Shown: positions 8,690 through 20,556, counted from the first letter of the stretch. The stretch is DNA of 64,000 nt from Acidimicrobiaceae bacterium (GCA_026713105.1 JAPOPC010000077.1:1-64000); one strand, 5' to 3'. Translations and numbers: made by a program. Notes: generated from the sequence alone by a model not told the origin.

Positions 8690-10330
8690 TCAGTCTGATG
8701 TCTCGCCCGGCATGCCGGTGAGCAGTTGGCGCGTTGCCTCTCTGGCTTCGTCGAGTGCGGAGACCCTGTGTTCTGGGGGCACTCGGCGCAGCACGTTCAG
8801 CGACTCGAGCGTGGCGGCGGGTGCGCCGTCGAGCGCCATCACGATGCAGTGAACCTCCTCGGCATGAGCCGCGTCGATGAGCTGTTCGATGACCAGCGCA
8901 GCGCTGTCGTCGATGTAGTCGGTCTCGGAGAAGTCCAAGATGACGACCTTGTGACCGACGATGTCGTCGCCGATAGTGCGGATGAGCTTGCTCGAAGACG
9001 CGACCGTGAAGCTGCCGCGCAGCTTCACGATGCCGGTGCGTGCCGAATAGGGGGCAATCTCGTTTGTCGCAACACTCTGTTCAGCCAGGAAGACCTGATC
9101 CAGCAGCGGCACGGACACGACGCTGTCGAGCTGGAGGCGCTCGAATTGGCGGGCGCCGATCATGCCTGCCACGATCAGCCCGACCGCCACTGCGGTCACC
9201 AAGTCGACGAACAGCATGATGCTGAGCGTCGTCAGCATGATCAGCAGGTGCTCGCGCTGCACCCGGTGGAGTCGGGCGAAGAAGCGCCAATCGATGAGCT
9301 GCCAGCCGAAGATCACCAGCACCCCTGCCAATGCAGCGTGGGGCAGGTAGGCGAGATGGCGTGCCAATCCCAGGACGATCGCCAGCAGTACCAGGGTTCT
9401 GACGATGACTGCAACGCGTGTCGTCGCTCCTGAGCGCACAGCGATCATGGTCGGAATGAAGGACTGGTGACCTGCCAGCCCGCCGAGGAGGCCGGCGGCA
9501 ATATTGCCGGCCCCGAGGGTCACGAGACTCTTGTCGGGATCCAGCTGGGTGCGCGTCTGCGCGTCGGTGGCGAAGATCGAGAGCAGCGCCCTGACGGTGC
9601 TCAGCAGAGCGATGGCGAGCGCTGGGGTCAGCGCTTCGGCGAGAAAGCTCGGCGACAGCACCGGTGCCGCGAGTTCAGGCAGGCCGGTCGGCAATTCGTC
9701 GAGCGTTGCGACATCTTTGAGCCACACGATGCTCAGCAATGTTCCTGCGGCCAAACCCGCCAGCATCGGCGGCACCTTCGTTCGAAGCCGCTTGGGCCAC
9801 GTGAGGGCGACGGCCAAGGTGAGCGCTCCGATCGCGAGTGCAGCGAAGTCGACGTCGGCGAACGCCTCGGGCCAGTCCCGTACCGCTGTCGCAGGCTTCG
9901 TGATCCAGACGGTTTGTCCGAGGAACGAACGGACCATCGAGACGATGATCAGGACGCCGACACCTGAGGTGAAACCTGCGATGACCGAATACGGCGTGTA
10001 GGCGACGAATCTGGCCAGCCGCAACAGGCCCAACACAACCTGCATCAGCCCTGCCAGCATCACGATCGTGAGCGCCTTGCCCAGGCTGTCCGCGTATGTC
10101 GCGACGACGACGGCCATCGGAATGGCGGTGACGCTGGAGACGTCTCCGAACTGCGGACGCTCGCGTTCGAAGACCCCGACGAAGAATCCCACAGCGACCG
10201 CCGCATAGATGCCGCTGGCCGCATCCAAGCCGGCGGCGACTCCGAACGCCACCGATGGCGTCAGCACGACCAACGCCGACATCACCCCGCCGAGGACATC
10301 ACCTCGCAGCGTCTGCAGTTCGTAGCGCAT
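8690..10330 (-). CDS. SulP family anion transporter with STAS domain
   Basis: A 546-residue integral membrane protein. Multiple hydrophobic helices occupy about residues 10-410, and a C-terminal STAS domain (about 430-530) contains VVILDFSETDYIDDSAA, the conserved STAS region. SulP proteins carry sulfate, bicarbonate or dicarboxylates by symport or exchange. The next genes upstream on the same strand encode biotin-dependent carboxylase subunits, which consume bicarbonate, so bicarbonate uptake is an attractive inference; sulfate is equally allowed by sequence alone. The gap to the carboxylase alpha gene is 87 bp. Confidence 0.88.
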   Translation of the reverse strand: MRYELQTLRGDVLGGVMSALVVLTPSVAFGVAAGLDAASGIYAAVAVGFFVGVFERERPQFGDVSSVTAIPMAVVVATYADSLGKALTIVMLAGLMQVVLGLLRLARFVAYTPYSVIAGFTSGVGVLIIVSMVRSFLGQTVWITKPATAVRDWPEAFADVDFAALAIGALTLAVALTWPKRLRTKVPPMLAGLAAGTLLSIVWLKDVATLDELPTGLPELAAPVLSPSFLAEALTPALAIALLSTVRALLSIFATDAQTRTQLDPDKSLVTLGAGNIAAGLLGGLAGHQSFIPTMIAVRSGATTRVAVIVRTLVLLAIVLGLARHLAYLPHAALAGVLVIFGWQLIDWRFFARLHRVQREHLLIMLTTLSIMLFVDLVTAVAVGLIVAGMIGARQFERLQLDSVVSVPLLDQVFLAEQSVATNEIAPYSARTGIVKLRGSFTVASSSKLIRTIGDDIVGHKVVILDFSETDYIDDSAALVIEQLIDAAHAEEVHCIVMALDGAPAATLESLNVLRRVPPEHRVSALDEAREATRQLLTGMPGETSD

Positions 10331-10417
10331 ATCGGTGCAGCCCGACCCTCTCGAATGCCGACCCGAACGACGCTATTCGACGGGGTGGTAGCGCTCTTCG
10401 ACTGGGGTGCCTGTCGG

Positions 10418-12621
<2,204 letters not shown>

Positions 12622-12625
<4 letters not shown>

Positions 12626-12702
12626 GGCAGCCGCCCTACATCCGGAAGACCGGTGTGGTTGCGGCGTATTCCGTTGGTGTTGTTGTCGTCCGTCTTCACC
12701 AT
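12622..12702 (-). CDS. Possible 26-aa coupling peptide between carboxylase subunits
   Basis: A 26-codon frame runs from ATG 12702 to TGA 12624-12622. Its stop overlaps the GTG of the carboxylase alpha gene as GTGA, and its start is five bases after the beta-gene stop behind a GGGCG motif. This would let ribosomes pass from beta to alpha. It does not look like the epsilon subunit of actinobacterial carboxylases and has no recognisable domain, so a leader or coupling frame is the most that can be argued. Confidence 0.3.
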
Positions 12703-12707
12703 CGCCC

Positions 12708-14333
12708 TTACATCCGGAAGACGCCGAACCCGTCGGCGCCCTTGATCTCGTTGTTGTGGCAGGCAGACAGCGACATGGCGATCACGTCGCGAGTGTCGCG
12801 GGGGTCGATCACGCCGTCGTCGGTCACGCGCCCGCTGGCGTAGGCGGAGAGCGATTTCAGCTCGTGATAATGCTCGACCTGCTCGGTGATCTTGCGGTCG
12901 GCTTCCTCGTCGAACTCGATGCCGCGGCGCATCGCCTGGCCTCGGCGCACGATCGACATCACGCCGGCGATCTGCTTGGGCCCCATGATGGCGATCTTGG
13001 CGGTAGGCCACAGATAGGTGAAACGGGTGTTGAAGGCCCGGCCCGACATGCCGTAGTTCCCGGCGCCGTAGCTGTTGCCCAGGATGACGGTGATGTGGGG
13101 CACCATCGAGTTCGACACGGCGTTGATCATCTTCGAGCCGTTCTTGACGATGCCGCCCTGCTCGAAGTCCTTGCCGACCATGTAGCCGGTGATGTTCTGC
13201 AGGAACACCAGCGGGATGTCCTGCTGGTTGCACAGCTGGATGAACTGGGTGGCCTTCTCGGAGCTGTCGCTGAACAGCGGGCCGTTGTTGCCCAGGAACC
13301 CCACGGGGAAGCCGTGGACGGAGGCCCAGCCGCAGATGAGCGTGGTGCCGTAGCGGGCCTTGAACTCCTCGAAACGGGAGCCGTCGGTGATTCGGGCGAT
13401 GACCTCGCGGCAGTCGATGAGCGCTTGGAGATCCCGTGGCATCAGCCCGAGCAGCTCCTCGGGATCATGGACGGGCGGGTCGGCTGGCATCGACGGGCCG
13501 GGACCGAGCTTGCGCCAGTTGAGGTGCGCAACGACCTCCCGGCAGATGCGCAGCGCATCTGCTTCGTCTTCGGCCAGGTAGTCGGCGAGCCCTGAGATCT
13601 CGGCGTGCATCTGCGCGCCGCCGAGCGTCTCGTCGTCGGAATCCTCACCGGTCGCCATCTTCACCAGCGGCGGTCCGCCTAGGAAGACCTTCGACTGGTT
13701 GCGGATAAAGATGTTGTAGTCACTCATGCCCGGCTGGTAGGCGCCCCCGGCGGTGGAGCTGCCGAAGACCACCGAGATCGAGGGGATCTTCAGTTTCGAC
13801 AGTTCGGTGACGTCGTAGAACAAGCGTCCCGACTCGGCGAAGTGACTCTCCTGCTCACGCATCTGCCGTTCGGGATCGTCGTCGCCCCGCAGGTCGCCGC
13901 CGGCTGATTCCACGAACTGGATGTACGGCATGCGGTTGTCGCGGGAGATCTCGATCGCACGCATGATCTTGCGGCCGGCGAACACCGTGATGGCGCCGCC
14001 GAGCACGGTCGGGTCGTTGCCCTCGATCATGCACTCGACGCCGTTCACGACGCCGATGCCCATCACCAGCCCGCCGCCGACGGCGTAGTTCGAGCAGTAG
14101 CCAGCCAGCGAGCTGATCTCGTAGAACGGCGAGTCGCGATCCACCAGCATCGAGATGCGCTCGCGCACCGGCATCTTGTCGCGGCTGCGCATGCGCGCCA
14201 TCGCCCGCGGCCCCCCGCCTGCGGCGGCCTGCTGCTGCAACTCGTCGAGCTCGCCGAGTTGTTCGCGCATGTCGTCGCAGTTCTTCGTGAACCACTCGGC
14301 AGAGGTGTCGATGTGGGATCGCAGTACCGGCAT
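12708..14333 (-). CDS. Acyl-CoA carboxylase beta subunit (carboxyltransferase)
   Basis: A 541-residue carboxyltransferase with the two crotonase-like halves of the family. An N-terminal half contains GGGLVMGIGVVNG and FGSSTAGGAYQPGMSDY; the C-terminal half contains FLQNITGYMVGKDFEQGG and GNSYGAGNYGMSGRAF. It transfers carboxyl from biotin to an acyl-CoA. The full GNSYGAGNYGM segment resembles methylcrotonyl-/geranyl-CoA carboxylase beta chains more than propionyl-CoA chains, so branched acyl-CoA is a reasonable guess. Start at ATG 14333; the upstream extension of the frame has no family similarity. It is co-transcribed with the alpha subunit downstream. Confidence 0.9.
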   Translation of the reverse strand: MPVLRSHIDTSAEWFTKNCDDMREQLGELDELQQQAAAGGGPRAMARMRSRDKMPVRERISMLVDRDSPFYEISSLAGYCSNYAVGGGLVMGIGVVNGVECMIEGNDPTVLGGAITVFAGRKIMRAIEISRDNRMPYIQFVESAGGDLRGDDDPERQMREQESHFAESGRLFYDVTELSKLKIPSISVVFGSSTAGGAYQPGMSDYNIFIRNQSKVFLGGPPLVKMATGEDSDDETLGGAQMHAEISGLADYLAEDEADALRICREVVAHLNWRKLGPGPSMPADPPVHDPEELLGLMPRDLQALIDCREVIARITDGSRFEEFKARYGTTLICGWASVHGFPVGFLGNNGPLFSDSSEKATQFIQLCNQQDIPLVFLQNITGYMVGKDFEQGGIVKNGSKMINAVSNSMVPHITVILGNSYGAGNYGMSGRAFNTRFTYLWPTAKIAIMGPKQIAGVMSIVRRGQAMRRGIEFDEEADRKITEQVEHYHELKSLSAYASGRVTDDGVIDPRDTRDVIAMSLSACHNNEIKGADGFGVFRM

Positions 14334-14515
14334 GTGACTCCAGCGGACTATCGGTGCGCCCGCCCGCGGCTCGACTATCGGGGGCGCTGGCGCGAACTGC
14401 CGAATTCTGCATGACGCGGCCCGCCTTTGCCTACCTGCGGCCCTCAAGGTGGGCTGCAACGACATGCGGGCCGGAACTGGGTGGCGCTGTGGGCCGGCGC
14501 CGTAGCCTCGCCTGC

Positions 14516-15175
14516 GTGTCCCGGGACTCCGCATTCGTGGAAGAACAGGCCGCGCTCTATGCGGCGGCGCATTCGCTGCAGCCCACAGCCGTCCAGCGCG
14601 AACTGATCGCTGAGACGGCGAAGCTCGGACGGATTGCGGGCATGCAGATCGGCCCGCTGCAGGGTGCGTTCATGACCGTGCTGGCGACGGCGCTGCGGCC
14701 CCGGCTGGCTGTCGAGGTCGGCACCTTCACGGGCTACTCGGCGCTGTGTGTGGCCAGCGCGCTCGAATCGGGTGCCCGGCTCGTCTGCTGCGATGTCTCC
14801 GAGGAGTGGACCTCGGTCGCCCGCCGCTACTGGGACCGAGCCGGCGTCGCCGACCGCATCGACCTGCGCATCGGACCCGCGCTGGACACGCTGAGCGCAC
14901 TGCCGTCCGAACCCCGGATCGACTTGGCGTTCATTGACGCCGACAAGTCCAGCTACCCGGACTACTACGAGGCGATCTTCGGGCGGCTGTCGCCGGGCGG
15001 CGTGATCCTGGTGGACAACGTTCTGCGGGGCGGCACGGTTGCTGATCTGGAACACGATGACGAAGCCACCGAGGCGATGCGTGCGTTCAATGATCACATC
15101 GCGGCCGACAACCGGGTCAGCAGCGTGATGCTGCCAATCGGTGACGGCCTGACGATGATCAGCCGTCGCCAATAA
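14516..15175 (+). CDS. Class I SAM-dependent O-methyltransferase (family 3)
   Basis: A 219-residue methyltransferase of the catechol/caffeoyl-CoA O-methyltransferase family. The SAM-binding motif is VEVGTFTGYSAL, followed by CCDVSEEW, the metal-ligand and active-site segment AFIDADKSSYPDYYE, and VDNVLRGG. It transfers methyl from SAM to a hydroxyl, usually with a divalent cation. I start at GTG 14516 because residues encoded upstream do not fit the family. It is divergent from the carboxylase operon, and the esterase at 15186 follows after 10 bp, so the two are probably co-transcribed. Confidence 0.9.
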   Translation: MSRDSAFVEEQAALYAAAHSLQPTAVQRELIAETAKLGRIAGMQIGPLQGAFMTVLATALRPRLAVEVGTFTGYSALCVASALESGARLVCCDVSEEWTSVARRYWDRAGVADRIDLRIGPALDTLSALPSEPRIDLAFIDADKSSYPDYYEAIFGRLSPGGVILVDNVLRGGTVADLEHDDEATEAMRAFNDHIAADNRVSSVMLPIGDGLTMISRRQ

Positions 15176-15185
15176 CATCCCCGCC

Positions 15186-15968
15186 GTGGCTGACTCAGGC
15201 GCGTGGCCCATCGAGACACACATCCTCCATCGGAGCGACGCCGGTCGGTCCTACCAGCTCTGGGTGGCGCTGCCGATGGGCTACCGGCCCGATGCGACCA
15301 ACCCGTACCCGCTCGTGGTCTGCTGCGATGCTCCCTGGACGTTCGGCACCGCCGTGGACACCACCCGGATCCTGTCGATGTCTCGGGAGACACCGCGATG
15401 TGTCGTCGCCGGCATCGCACACGACACCGCTGACATGCGCGAGATGCTCGACCTGCGTGCCGTCGACTACACGGTGACGCCTGCGGAGGCCCCGCCGATG
15501 ACCGGCATCCGGGTGCCGCCTGCCGAGACGGGTCAGGCCGAGCCGTTCCGACAATGGCTCGCCGGAGATGTGCTGCCGCTGCTGTACAGCCGCTACCACG
15601 TCGGCGAACCCACCTACGTGGGCCATTCGTTCACTGCGCTGTTCGGCCTGCACGTGCTGTTCAATGCGCCCGACATGTTTGCCCGGTACCTGCTGGCGAG
15701 CCCGTCGGTGTGGTGGGACTACGAGGTCATGTTCCGCCTCGAGGAAGAGCACGCCAAAGCCGGCGGCGACCCCAAGGTCAAGGTCTTCATGTCGATGGGG
15801 GAGAACGAGACCGACGAGTACTCGCCCCAAGCCAAGTTCTGGGACCAGTTCTCGGCTCGCGGCTACCGCAACATCGACTCGACCTGGCACGTCTTCCCCA
15901 ACGAGAACCACAACACGGTCGTCGGCCCCGCAGTCAGCCGGGGCCTGCGGGTTCTCTACGCCGACTGA
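15186..15968 (+). CDS. Esterase-like alpha/beta hydrolase (IroE/Fes-type)
   Basis: A 260-residue hydrolase. The nucleophile elbow is VGHSFTALFG (Ser about residue 150), and ASPSVWWDYE shortly after is characteristic of the esterase D / enterochelin esterase-like group. The acidic residue probably lies in SMGENETDEYSP and the catalytic His in NENHNTVV near the end. It hydrolyses esters, possibly of siderophore or acyl type; no signal peptide is seen, so action is cytoplasmic. Start GTG 15186, 10 bp after the methyltransferase. No siderophore genes are nearby, so a siderophore role is unsupported. Confidence 0.82.
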   Translation: MADSGAWPIETHILHRSDAGRSYQLWVALPMGYRPDATNPYPLVVCCDAPWTFGTAVDTTRILSMSRETPRCVVAGIAHDTADMREMLDLRAVDYTVTPAEAPPMTGIRVPPAETGQAEPFRQWLAGDVLPLLYSRYHVGEPTYVGHSFTALFGLHVLFNAPDMFARYLLASPSVWWDYEVMFRLEEEHAKAGGDPKVKVFMSMGENETDEYSPQAKFWDQFSARGYRNIDSTWHVFPNENHNTVVGPAVSRGLRVLYAD

Positions 15969-16087
15969 TCCCCGTCTTCTCAGGACACATCGACCCTTAG
16001 ACGGACGCTCGGGAGCGCCTTCTCCGGCTGCGCCGCTGCTGGGGGTGGGGCAGAATGGTCGCACTGGGGCAACGGGGAGGCAGTGAC

Positions 16088-17239
16088 ATGGCCATGACGC
16101 AGACACGCAAGAGCGCTGGACCGCTGGCATCGAATGGGACAGTGCCGGTGTACGACGCGGACGCGCACATCGCCGAGCCGACGTCGGTGTGGGAGGAGTA
16201 CGCCGATCCCAAGTACCGGGATCTGATCGCGCAGTGCCGGATTATGGGTGACGGCAGCGACGCCATGTTCGTCGAGGGCAAGAGGCTGCGCAACGGCATC
16301 GCGCCGGCCTGCATCCCGGACGCCTATGGCACCGACGTCACCTGGAATGACATCGTGCCCGGCAGCTACGACCCGGCCGCTCGCTTGTCGGTGATGGACG
16401 ACGAGGGCCTCGACGCGGCGCTGATGTTCCCGTCGCTGATGCTGATCTCGGGCGACATTAACGATCCCGAGATCGCAGTCGAGAATGCCCGTGCGTACAA
16501 CCGCTGGATGACCGACTTCTGCTCCGAGAACCCGAACCGGTTGTTCGGCATGGGCGTATGCCCGCTGCAGTCCATCGACGGGGCAGTCGAGGTTATCGAA
16601 GAGGTCGCCAATGCCGGGTTGACCGGCATCACGTTCCGACCGGAGCGATATCACGGTCTCGAGTTGTTCTCCGACGAAATGGATCGCGTCTGGTCCGCGG
16701 CCGAGCACCACGACCTCACCGTGGGCATCCACGGCAGCTTCGGCTCTGGCATGCCGAGCTTCGCGAAGACCCGATACGAGAACCAGTTCTACGTCCACAT
16801 GGTCTGCCACCCCTTCGAGCAGATGGCATCGGTGATGGAGATGGTGTCCTCCGGCGTGCTCGACGACCATCCCATGCTGCGGGTGGGCTTCTTCGAGTCG
16901 GGGCTGGGCTGGCTGCCGTACTGGCTGGACCGCCTCGACGAGCACAAGGAGGCCATGGGTCACCTCGTGCCGCGGCTCAAGCGCGATCCCACCGAGATCT
17001 TCTCCGAGCAGTGCTTCGTGACCATGGAGGCCGGCGAGGGCGAGGCGTTCGAGCAGGTCGCTGCGATGGGACTGGCTCACACAGTCGTGTGGGGCTCGGA
17101 CTACCCGCACTACGACTGCACCTTCCCCGGCGCGCTGGCCGAGCTCAACGAAACGTTCGAAGGCTTCGACGACGAGGTAGCCAGCCTGCGCAACGAGGTC
17201 GTCTACACCAACGCCCGCCGCTTCATGGGCCTCACCTAG
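16088..17239 (+). CDS. Amidohydrolase family 2 (ACMSD-like metal-dependent hydrolase)
   Basis: A 383-residue TIM-barrel amidohydrolase. DADAHIAEP at about residues 20-28 supplies the metal-binding D-x-H, VGIHGSFGSG the barrel His, and WGSDYPHYD the C-terminal Asp/His pair. The family decarboxylates or hydrolyses small aromatic and related acids. Start at ATG 16088 behind GGGGAGG; the longer frame lacks a ribosome site. A hairpin terminator follows, then the dienelactone hydrolase, so the neighbourhood suggests aromatic ring-cleavage metabolism. Confidence 0.87.
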   Translation: MAMTQTRKSAGPLASNGTVPVYDADAHIAEPTSVWEEYADPKYRDLIAQCRIMGDGSDAMFVEGKRLRNGIAPACIPDAYGTDVTWNDIVPGSYDPAARLSVMDDEGLDAALMFPSLMLISGDINDPEIAVENARAYNRWMTDFCSENPNRLFGMGVCPLQSIDGAVEVIEEVANAGLTGITFRPERYHGLELFSDEMDRVWSAAEHHDLTVGIHGSFGSGMPSFAKTRYENQFYVHMVCHPFEQMASVMEMVSSGVLDDHPMLRVGFFESGLGWLPYWLDRLDEHKEAMGHLVPRLKRDPTEIFSEQCFVTMEAGEGEAFEQVAAMGLAHTVVWGSDYPHYDCTFPGALAELNETFEGFDDEVASLRNEVVYTNARRFMGLT

Positions 17240-17256
17240 CCCCTGAGCGTTTGGCC

Positions 17257-17285
17257 CCGCAACGGCCGATACCTGGCCGTTGCGG
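17257..17285. terminator. GC-rich hairpin between amidohydrolase and dienelactone hydrolase
   Basis: A perfect 11-bp inverted repeat, CCGCAACGGCC at 17257-17267 and GGCCGTTGCGG at 17275-17285, with a 7-base loop. It begins 18 bp after the amidohydrolase stop and ends 15 bp before the next start. There is no T-run, as often in actinobacterial terminators. It could instead regulate translation of the next gene. Confidence 0.6.
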
Positions 17286-17299
17286 TAGACAATGGCGCC

Positions 17300-17977
17300 A
17301 TGGGACAGACGATCCAACTGACAGCTTCTGACGGCGCGACCTTCAGCGCTTACCGGGCCGATCCCGATGGCACGCCCAAGGGCGGCGTTGTGGTTGTGCA
17401 AGAGATCTTCGGTGTGAACGACCACATCCGCAGCGTCGCCGACGGGTATGCCGCTGACGGCTACTTGGCGGTGGCGCCTGCGCTGTTTGATCGCGTCCGC
17501 GGCGGGGTCGAGCTCGGCTACGACGCCGAGGGCATCGACGTCGGGCGCAAGATTGCCTTCGACGACCTCACCACCGATCAGGTCATGGCAGACATCTCCG
17601 CGGCGGCTGACTGCGCATCGGCGGGCGGCAGCGTTGGCATCGTTGGCTATTGCTGGGGCGGTTCGATGTGCTATCTGGCCTCAGCCCGTCTGGCCGGCAA
17701 GATCGCTGCGGCGTCGGGTTACTACGGCGGGCAGATCATGCCGCACCTTGACGAGCGGCCGGAAGCGCCGTTGCTGCTGCACTTCGGCACCGAGGACCAC
17801 GGCATCCCGCTCGAGAACGTGCACGCGATCGCGGAGCGATGGGGCCACATTGCGGTGCACGTCTACGACGGTGCAGATCATGGCTTCAACTGCGACGCCC
17901 GTGCCAGCTTCCACCCTGACGCCGCCGCACTGGCCCGCCAGCGCACACTCGATCATTTTGCTGAGCACCTGAGCTGA
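17300..17977 (+). CDS. Dienelactone hydrolase family protein
   Basis: A 225-residue hydrolase with the hallmarks of carboxymethylenebutenolidase: VVVQEIFGVNDHIRSVADG near residues 33-50, the Cys nucleophile in GYCWGGSM (Cys about 118), and a terminal HGFNCDAR region supplying the His. The enzyme opens dienelactone to maleylacetate in chlorocatechol-type pathways, but many relatives act on other lactones or esters. Cytoplasmic, no signal peptide. It sits 60 bp after the amidohydrolase, from which it is separated by a hairpin. Confidence 0.9.
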   Translation: MGQTIQLTASDGATFSAYRADPDGTPKGGVVVVQEIFGVNDHIRSVADGYAADGYLAVAPALFDRVRGGVELGYDAEGIDVGRKIAFDDLTTDQVMADISAAADCASAGGSVGIVGYCWGGSMCYLASARLAGKIAAASGYYGGQIMPHLDERPEAPLLLHFGTEDHGIPLENVHAIAERWGHIAVHVYDGADHGFNCDARASFHPDAAALARQRTLDHFAEHLS

Positions 17978-18062
17978 ATCGTCGGTTCTCCGGTTGGGCG
18001 TCGCTGAGCGCCTGTGGGACGAGCGCCAAGGTGATCACGCTCTGTAGCGCTCATCTGCAAGA

Positions 18063-19682
18063 GTGCAACTGGTGCATACGTGGATGAGGGCAACAGTGCC
18101 CGCGCTGGCTCTCGCGTTGGTGCTGTCGGCGTGCACCAGTTCCGATGACGGGCGCAGCGATGCAACGGTGCCGGTGCGGGCGACCGCAGAGGCAGCGACC
18201 GCCACATCCGCCACGGTGCCGCCTCCATCGACAACAGCAGCTCCGGCGCCGGCAACGACGGCGCCCAGCGTCACAGAGACGACCGCGCCCACGACCACCG
18301 CGCCGCCGGCACCTGCTGAGGAGCAAGAGCACGCCGTGCCGCCACCTGGCGCCGGTGCCGGCGACAGCTTCTACCCGTGGCTCGGCAACAGCGGCTACGA
18401 CGTCACCCACTACGACCTCGCGCTCGATGTCGACCCGGACGCCAACGCCATCGACGGTGTCACGACTGTCCACGCGGTGTCCACCAGTGAGCTCGAGACG
18501 ATCTACCTGGACCTGTCCGGCCTCGAAGTCAGCACCGTGAAGGTGGACGACACCGCGGCTGAGTTCTCGCGTGAGGACGCCGAATTGATCGTCCAGCCCA
18601 CGACTCCGGTTCCTGCCGGAGTCAGCTTCTCCGTCGAGGTGGCCTACTCGGGAATGCCGGAGCGCATCGACGATCCGGGAGTGCCGTTCTTCGAGATCGG
18701 CTGGTTCAACCAGGACGGCGTGATCTTCACCGCCAACGAGCCGTCGGGCTCGATGTCGTGGTTCCCGTCCAGCAACCACCCCACCGACAAGGCCACATTC
18801 ACCATCGCCATCACCGTGCCCGAACGCCTGACGGCAGCCTCGAACGGTCTGCTCACGAGCGAGACCGTTGTCGACGGCCGCCGAACGGCGACATGGCAGA
18901 TGAACGACCCCATGGCCACCTATCTGGCAGCGGTCTACATCGGCGAGTTCGAGCGCCATGAACAGGGGACTCGCGAGGGCCTGCTGATCCGCGACTACAT
19001 CCCCAGCTCATTGACCGACGAGGAGCGCCAGGCAACCCTCGAAGCCCTGTCTGTCACCCCGGGCGCCATCGAGTTTTTCGAAGAGCTGCTTGGCCCGTAT
19101 CCGTTCGATGCGTATGGCACGCTCGTGCTGCCGTTTCGCACCGGCTTCGCCATGGAGAACCAGACGCTCTCGCTGCACGGAAACCAGACGCTGAACCCGC
19201 TGATCATCGGTCACGAGCTGGCGCACGCGTGGTTCGGCAATTCGGTGTCGCCGGGGGACTGGAGCGACATCTGGCTCAACGAGGGATTCGCGCACTACCT
19301 GGCCTTCCTGTATCTCGCCGACTACGAGGGCAGTGACATCGGCGCGCTGATGGCCGGTGAGCTGCAGGCAGCGCGCGATGCGAATGCAGCGCCTCCCGCC
19401 AGCGTCACCGTGCAGCAATTGTTCGACTTCAACTCGGTGTACCGGCGATCCACGTTGACCTTGCATGCGCTGCACCGTCATCTCGGCGACGAGATGTTCT
19501 TCGAGGTCGTGCGGAGCCACTACCAGCAGTCGGCCGGAGACAGCGTAACCACGCGCGAATTCATGGCGATCGTGGCGCAGCTCGGCGGGCCCGAGGCTGT
19601 GGCCCTGCTCGCCTCGTGGCTCTACAGCCCCGAGATGCCGTCGACCCTCGACGACCTCGCTGTCAGCGACTCAGCAGGATGA
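18063..19682 (+). CDS. M1-family metallopeptidase lipoprotein
   Basis: A 539-residue secreted zinc aminopeptidase-like protein. The N-terminus carries a lipobox (LALVLSAC, Cys about residue 24) followed by a 70-residue Thr/Pro/Ala-rich linker, typical of a cell-surface stalk. The catalytic domain has an exopeptidase motif FAMENQT (GAMEN-like), then HELAHAW (His384, Glu385, His388) and, 19 residues on, Glu407 in NEGFA, completing the zinc site. The C-terminal helical domain of large M1 enzymes is absent, as in short actinobacterial members. The first GTG (18063) is used; GTG 18072 or ATG 18084 also leave the lipobox intact. The gene overlaps the convergent MaoC gene by 20 bp. Confidence 0.88.
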   Translation: MQLVHTWMRATVPALALALVLSACTSSDDGRSDATVPVRATAEAATATSATVPPPSTTAAPAPATTAPSVTETTAPTTTAPPAPAEEQEHAVPPPGAGAGDSFYPWLGNSGYDVTHYDLALDVDPDANAIDGVTTVHAVSTSELETIYLDLSGLEVSTVKVDDTAAEFSREDAELIVQPTTPVPAGVSFSVEVAYSGMPERIDDPGVPFFEIGWFNQDGVIFTANEPSGSMSWFPSSNHPTDKATFTIAITVPERLTAASNGLLTSETVVDGRRTATWQMNDPMATYLAAVYIGEFERHEQGTREGLLIRDYIPSSLTDEERQATLEALSVTPGAIEFFEELLGPYPFDAYGTLVLPFRTGFAMENQTLSLHGNQTLNPLIIGHELAHAWFGNSVSPGDWSDIWLNEGFAHYLAFLYLADYEGSDIGALMAGELQAARDANAAPPASVTVQQLFDFNSVYRRSTLTLHALHRHLGDEMFFEVVRSHYQQSAGDSVTTREFMAIVAQLGGPEAVALLASWLYSPEMPSTLDDLAVSDSAG

Positions 19683-20556
19683 CCCCGCGGTCCACTGCGG
19701 GGCCGCCTTCGGCATTGAGCACGTCGAAGCGCACCGCTTCGGTGACGTCGTCGTGATCGTTCACCGGGATCGTGTCCCAGACGCGCACCGTGATCGTCGA
19801 CGGCATGAGCACCATGGCTCGGAATCGGCAGACGATGCGGCGGACTCTCGCTGGATCGCCGCCGGCTACGGCGTCGACGACGGCTGAAACGCCGAGCGCC
19901 AAGGTGGCGGTTCCGTGCAGGATGATGCCGGGCAGCCCTGCTTTCTCGGCAACAGCCGCGTCGGTGTGGATCGGATTCCAGATGCGAGCGCACTCGGTGT
20001 AGGTGTGCGCTGCGCCGTGCGCGACGGGCACCGGAATCTCGGCCATCGGCTCAACGGGCAGCTCGCCGAAATCCGGTTCGGCTGGCGCATCGAGATCGGG
20101 CCGGTTCTCGCCTGCTGTCTCGACGTTGAGAAACATCCCGCCTTGGTAGGTCGTGGCGACCGGATTGCCGTCTGCGTCGACGGTGTCGATCCGCATGGTC
20201 TGGAAGGTGCCGGGCTTGCGCTGCTCAACCCCGGTGTAGGTGACCTTGGTCGACAAGTGGTCGCCCGGGCGCACGAGCCGGTGCACCGTCAGGTCGTGCG
20301 TCGCGTGCACCGAACGTCGGACCTCATCGGGTGTGATGCCCCAGCGATCAGAGATGTCCCGACCCGCGACGATCACGGGCCACTCCGGGCACACCGCAAA
20401 CATGGGGTGCGCCACCACACCGTCATCGGCGAGCGTGTCGAAGTAGCAGTCGTGTGTGTCGCCGAGCGACGCTGCGTACGCCATCGTCCAGCGCTCGTCC
20501 ACGTCGTGGGTAATGGGCCCGATCGTCTCGCCCACCATGTCCGTCGGTACTGGCAT
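19663..20556 (-). CDS. MaoC-like (R)-specific enoyl-CoA hydratase, double hot-dog
   Basis: A 297-residue protein with two hot-dog modules. The N-terminal MaoC_dehydratase-N-like half has lost catalytic residues. The C-terminal half carries the hydratase-2 motif WNPIHTDAAVAEKAG...ILHG (Asp/His catalytic pair). It hydrates trans-2-enoyl-CoA to (R)-3-hydroxyacyl-CoA in fatty-acid, steroid or polyketide-type metabolism. Start at ATG 20556; the 14-residue upstream extension is not needed. Convergent with the M1 peptidase (overlapping ends) and divergent from the acyltransferase operon. Confidence 0.88.
   Translation of the reverse strand: MPVPTDMVGETIGPITHDVDERWTMAYAASLGDTHDCYFDTLADDGVVAHPMFAVCPEWPVIVAGRDISDRWGITPDEVRRSVHATHDLTVHRLVRPGDHLSTKVTYTGVEQRKPGTFQTMRIDTVDADGNPVATTYQGGMFLNVETAGENRPDLDAPAEPDFGELPVEPMAEIPVPVAHGAAHTYTECARIWNPIHTDAAVAEKAGLPGIILHGTATLALGVSAVVDAVAGGDPARVRRIVCRFRAMVLMPSTITVRVWDTIPVNDHDDVTEAVRFDVLNAEGGPAVDRGVILLSR

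Noticed and set aside
15980-17425. 481-codon minus-strand frame
   Set aside because: Antisense to the amidohydrolase; it crosses the intergenic hairpin and has no recognisable domain.
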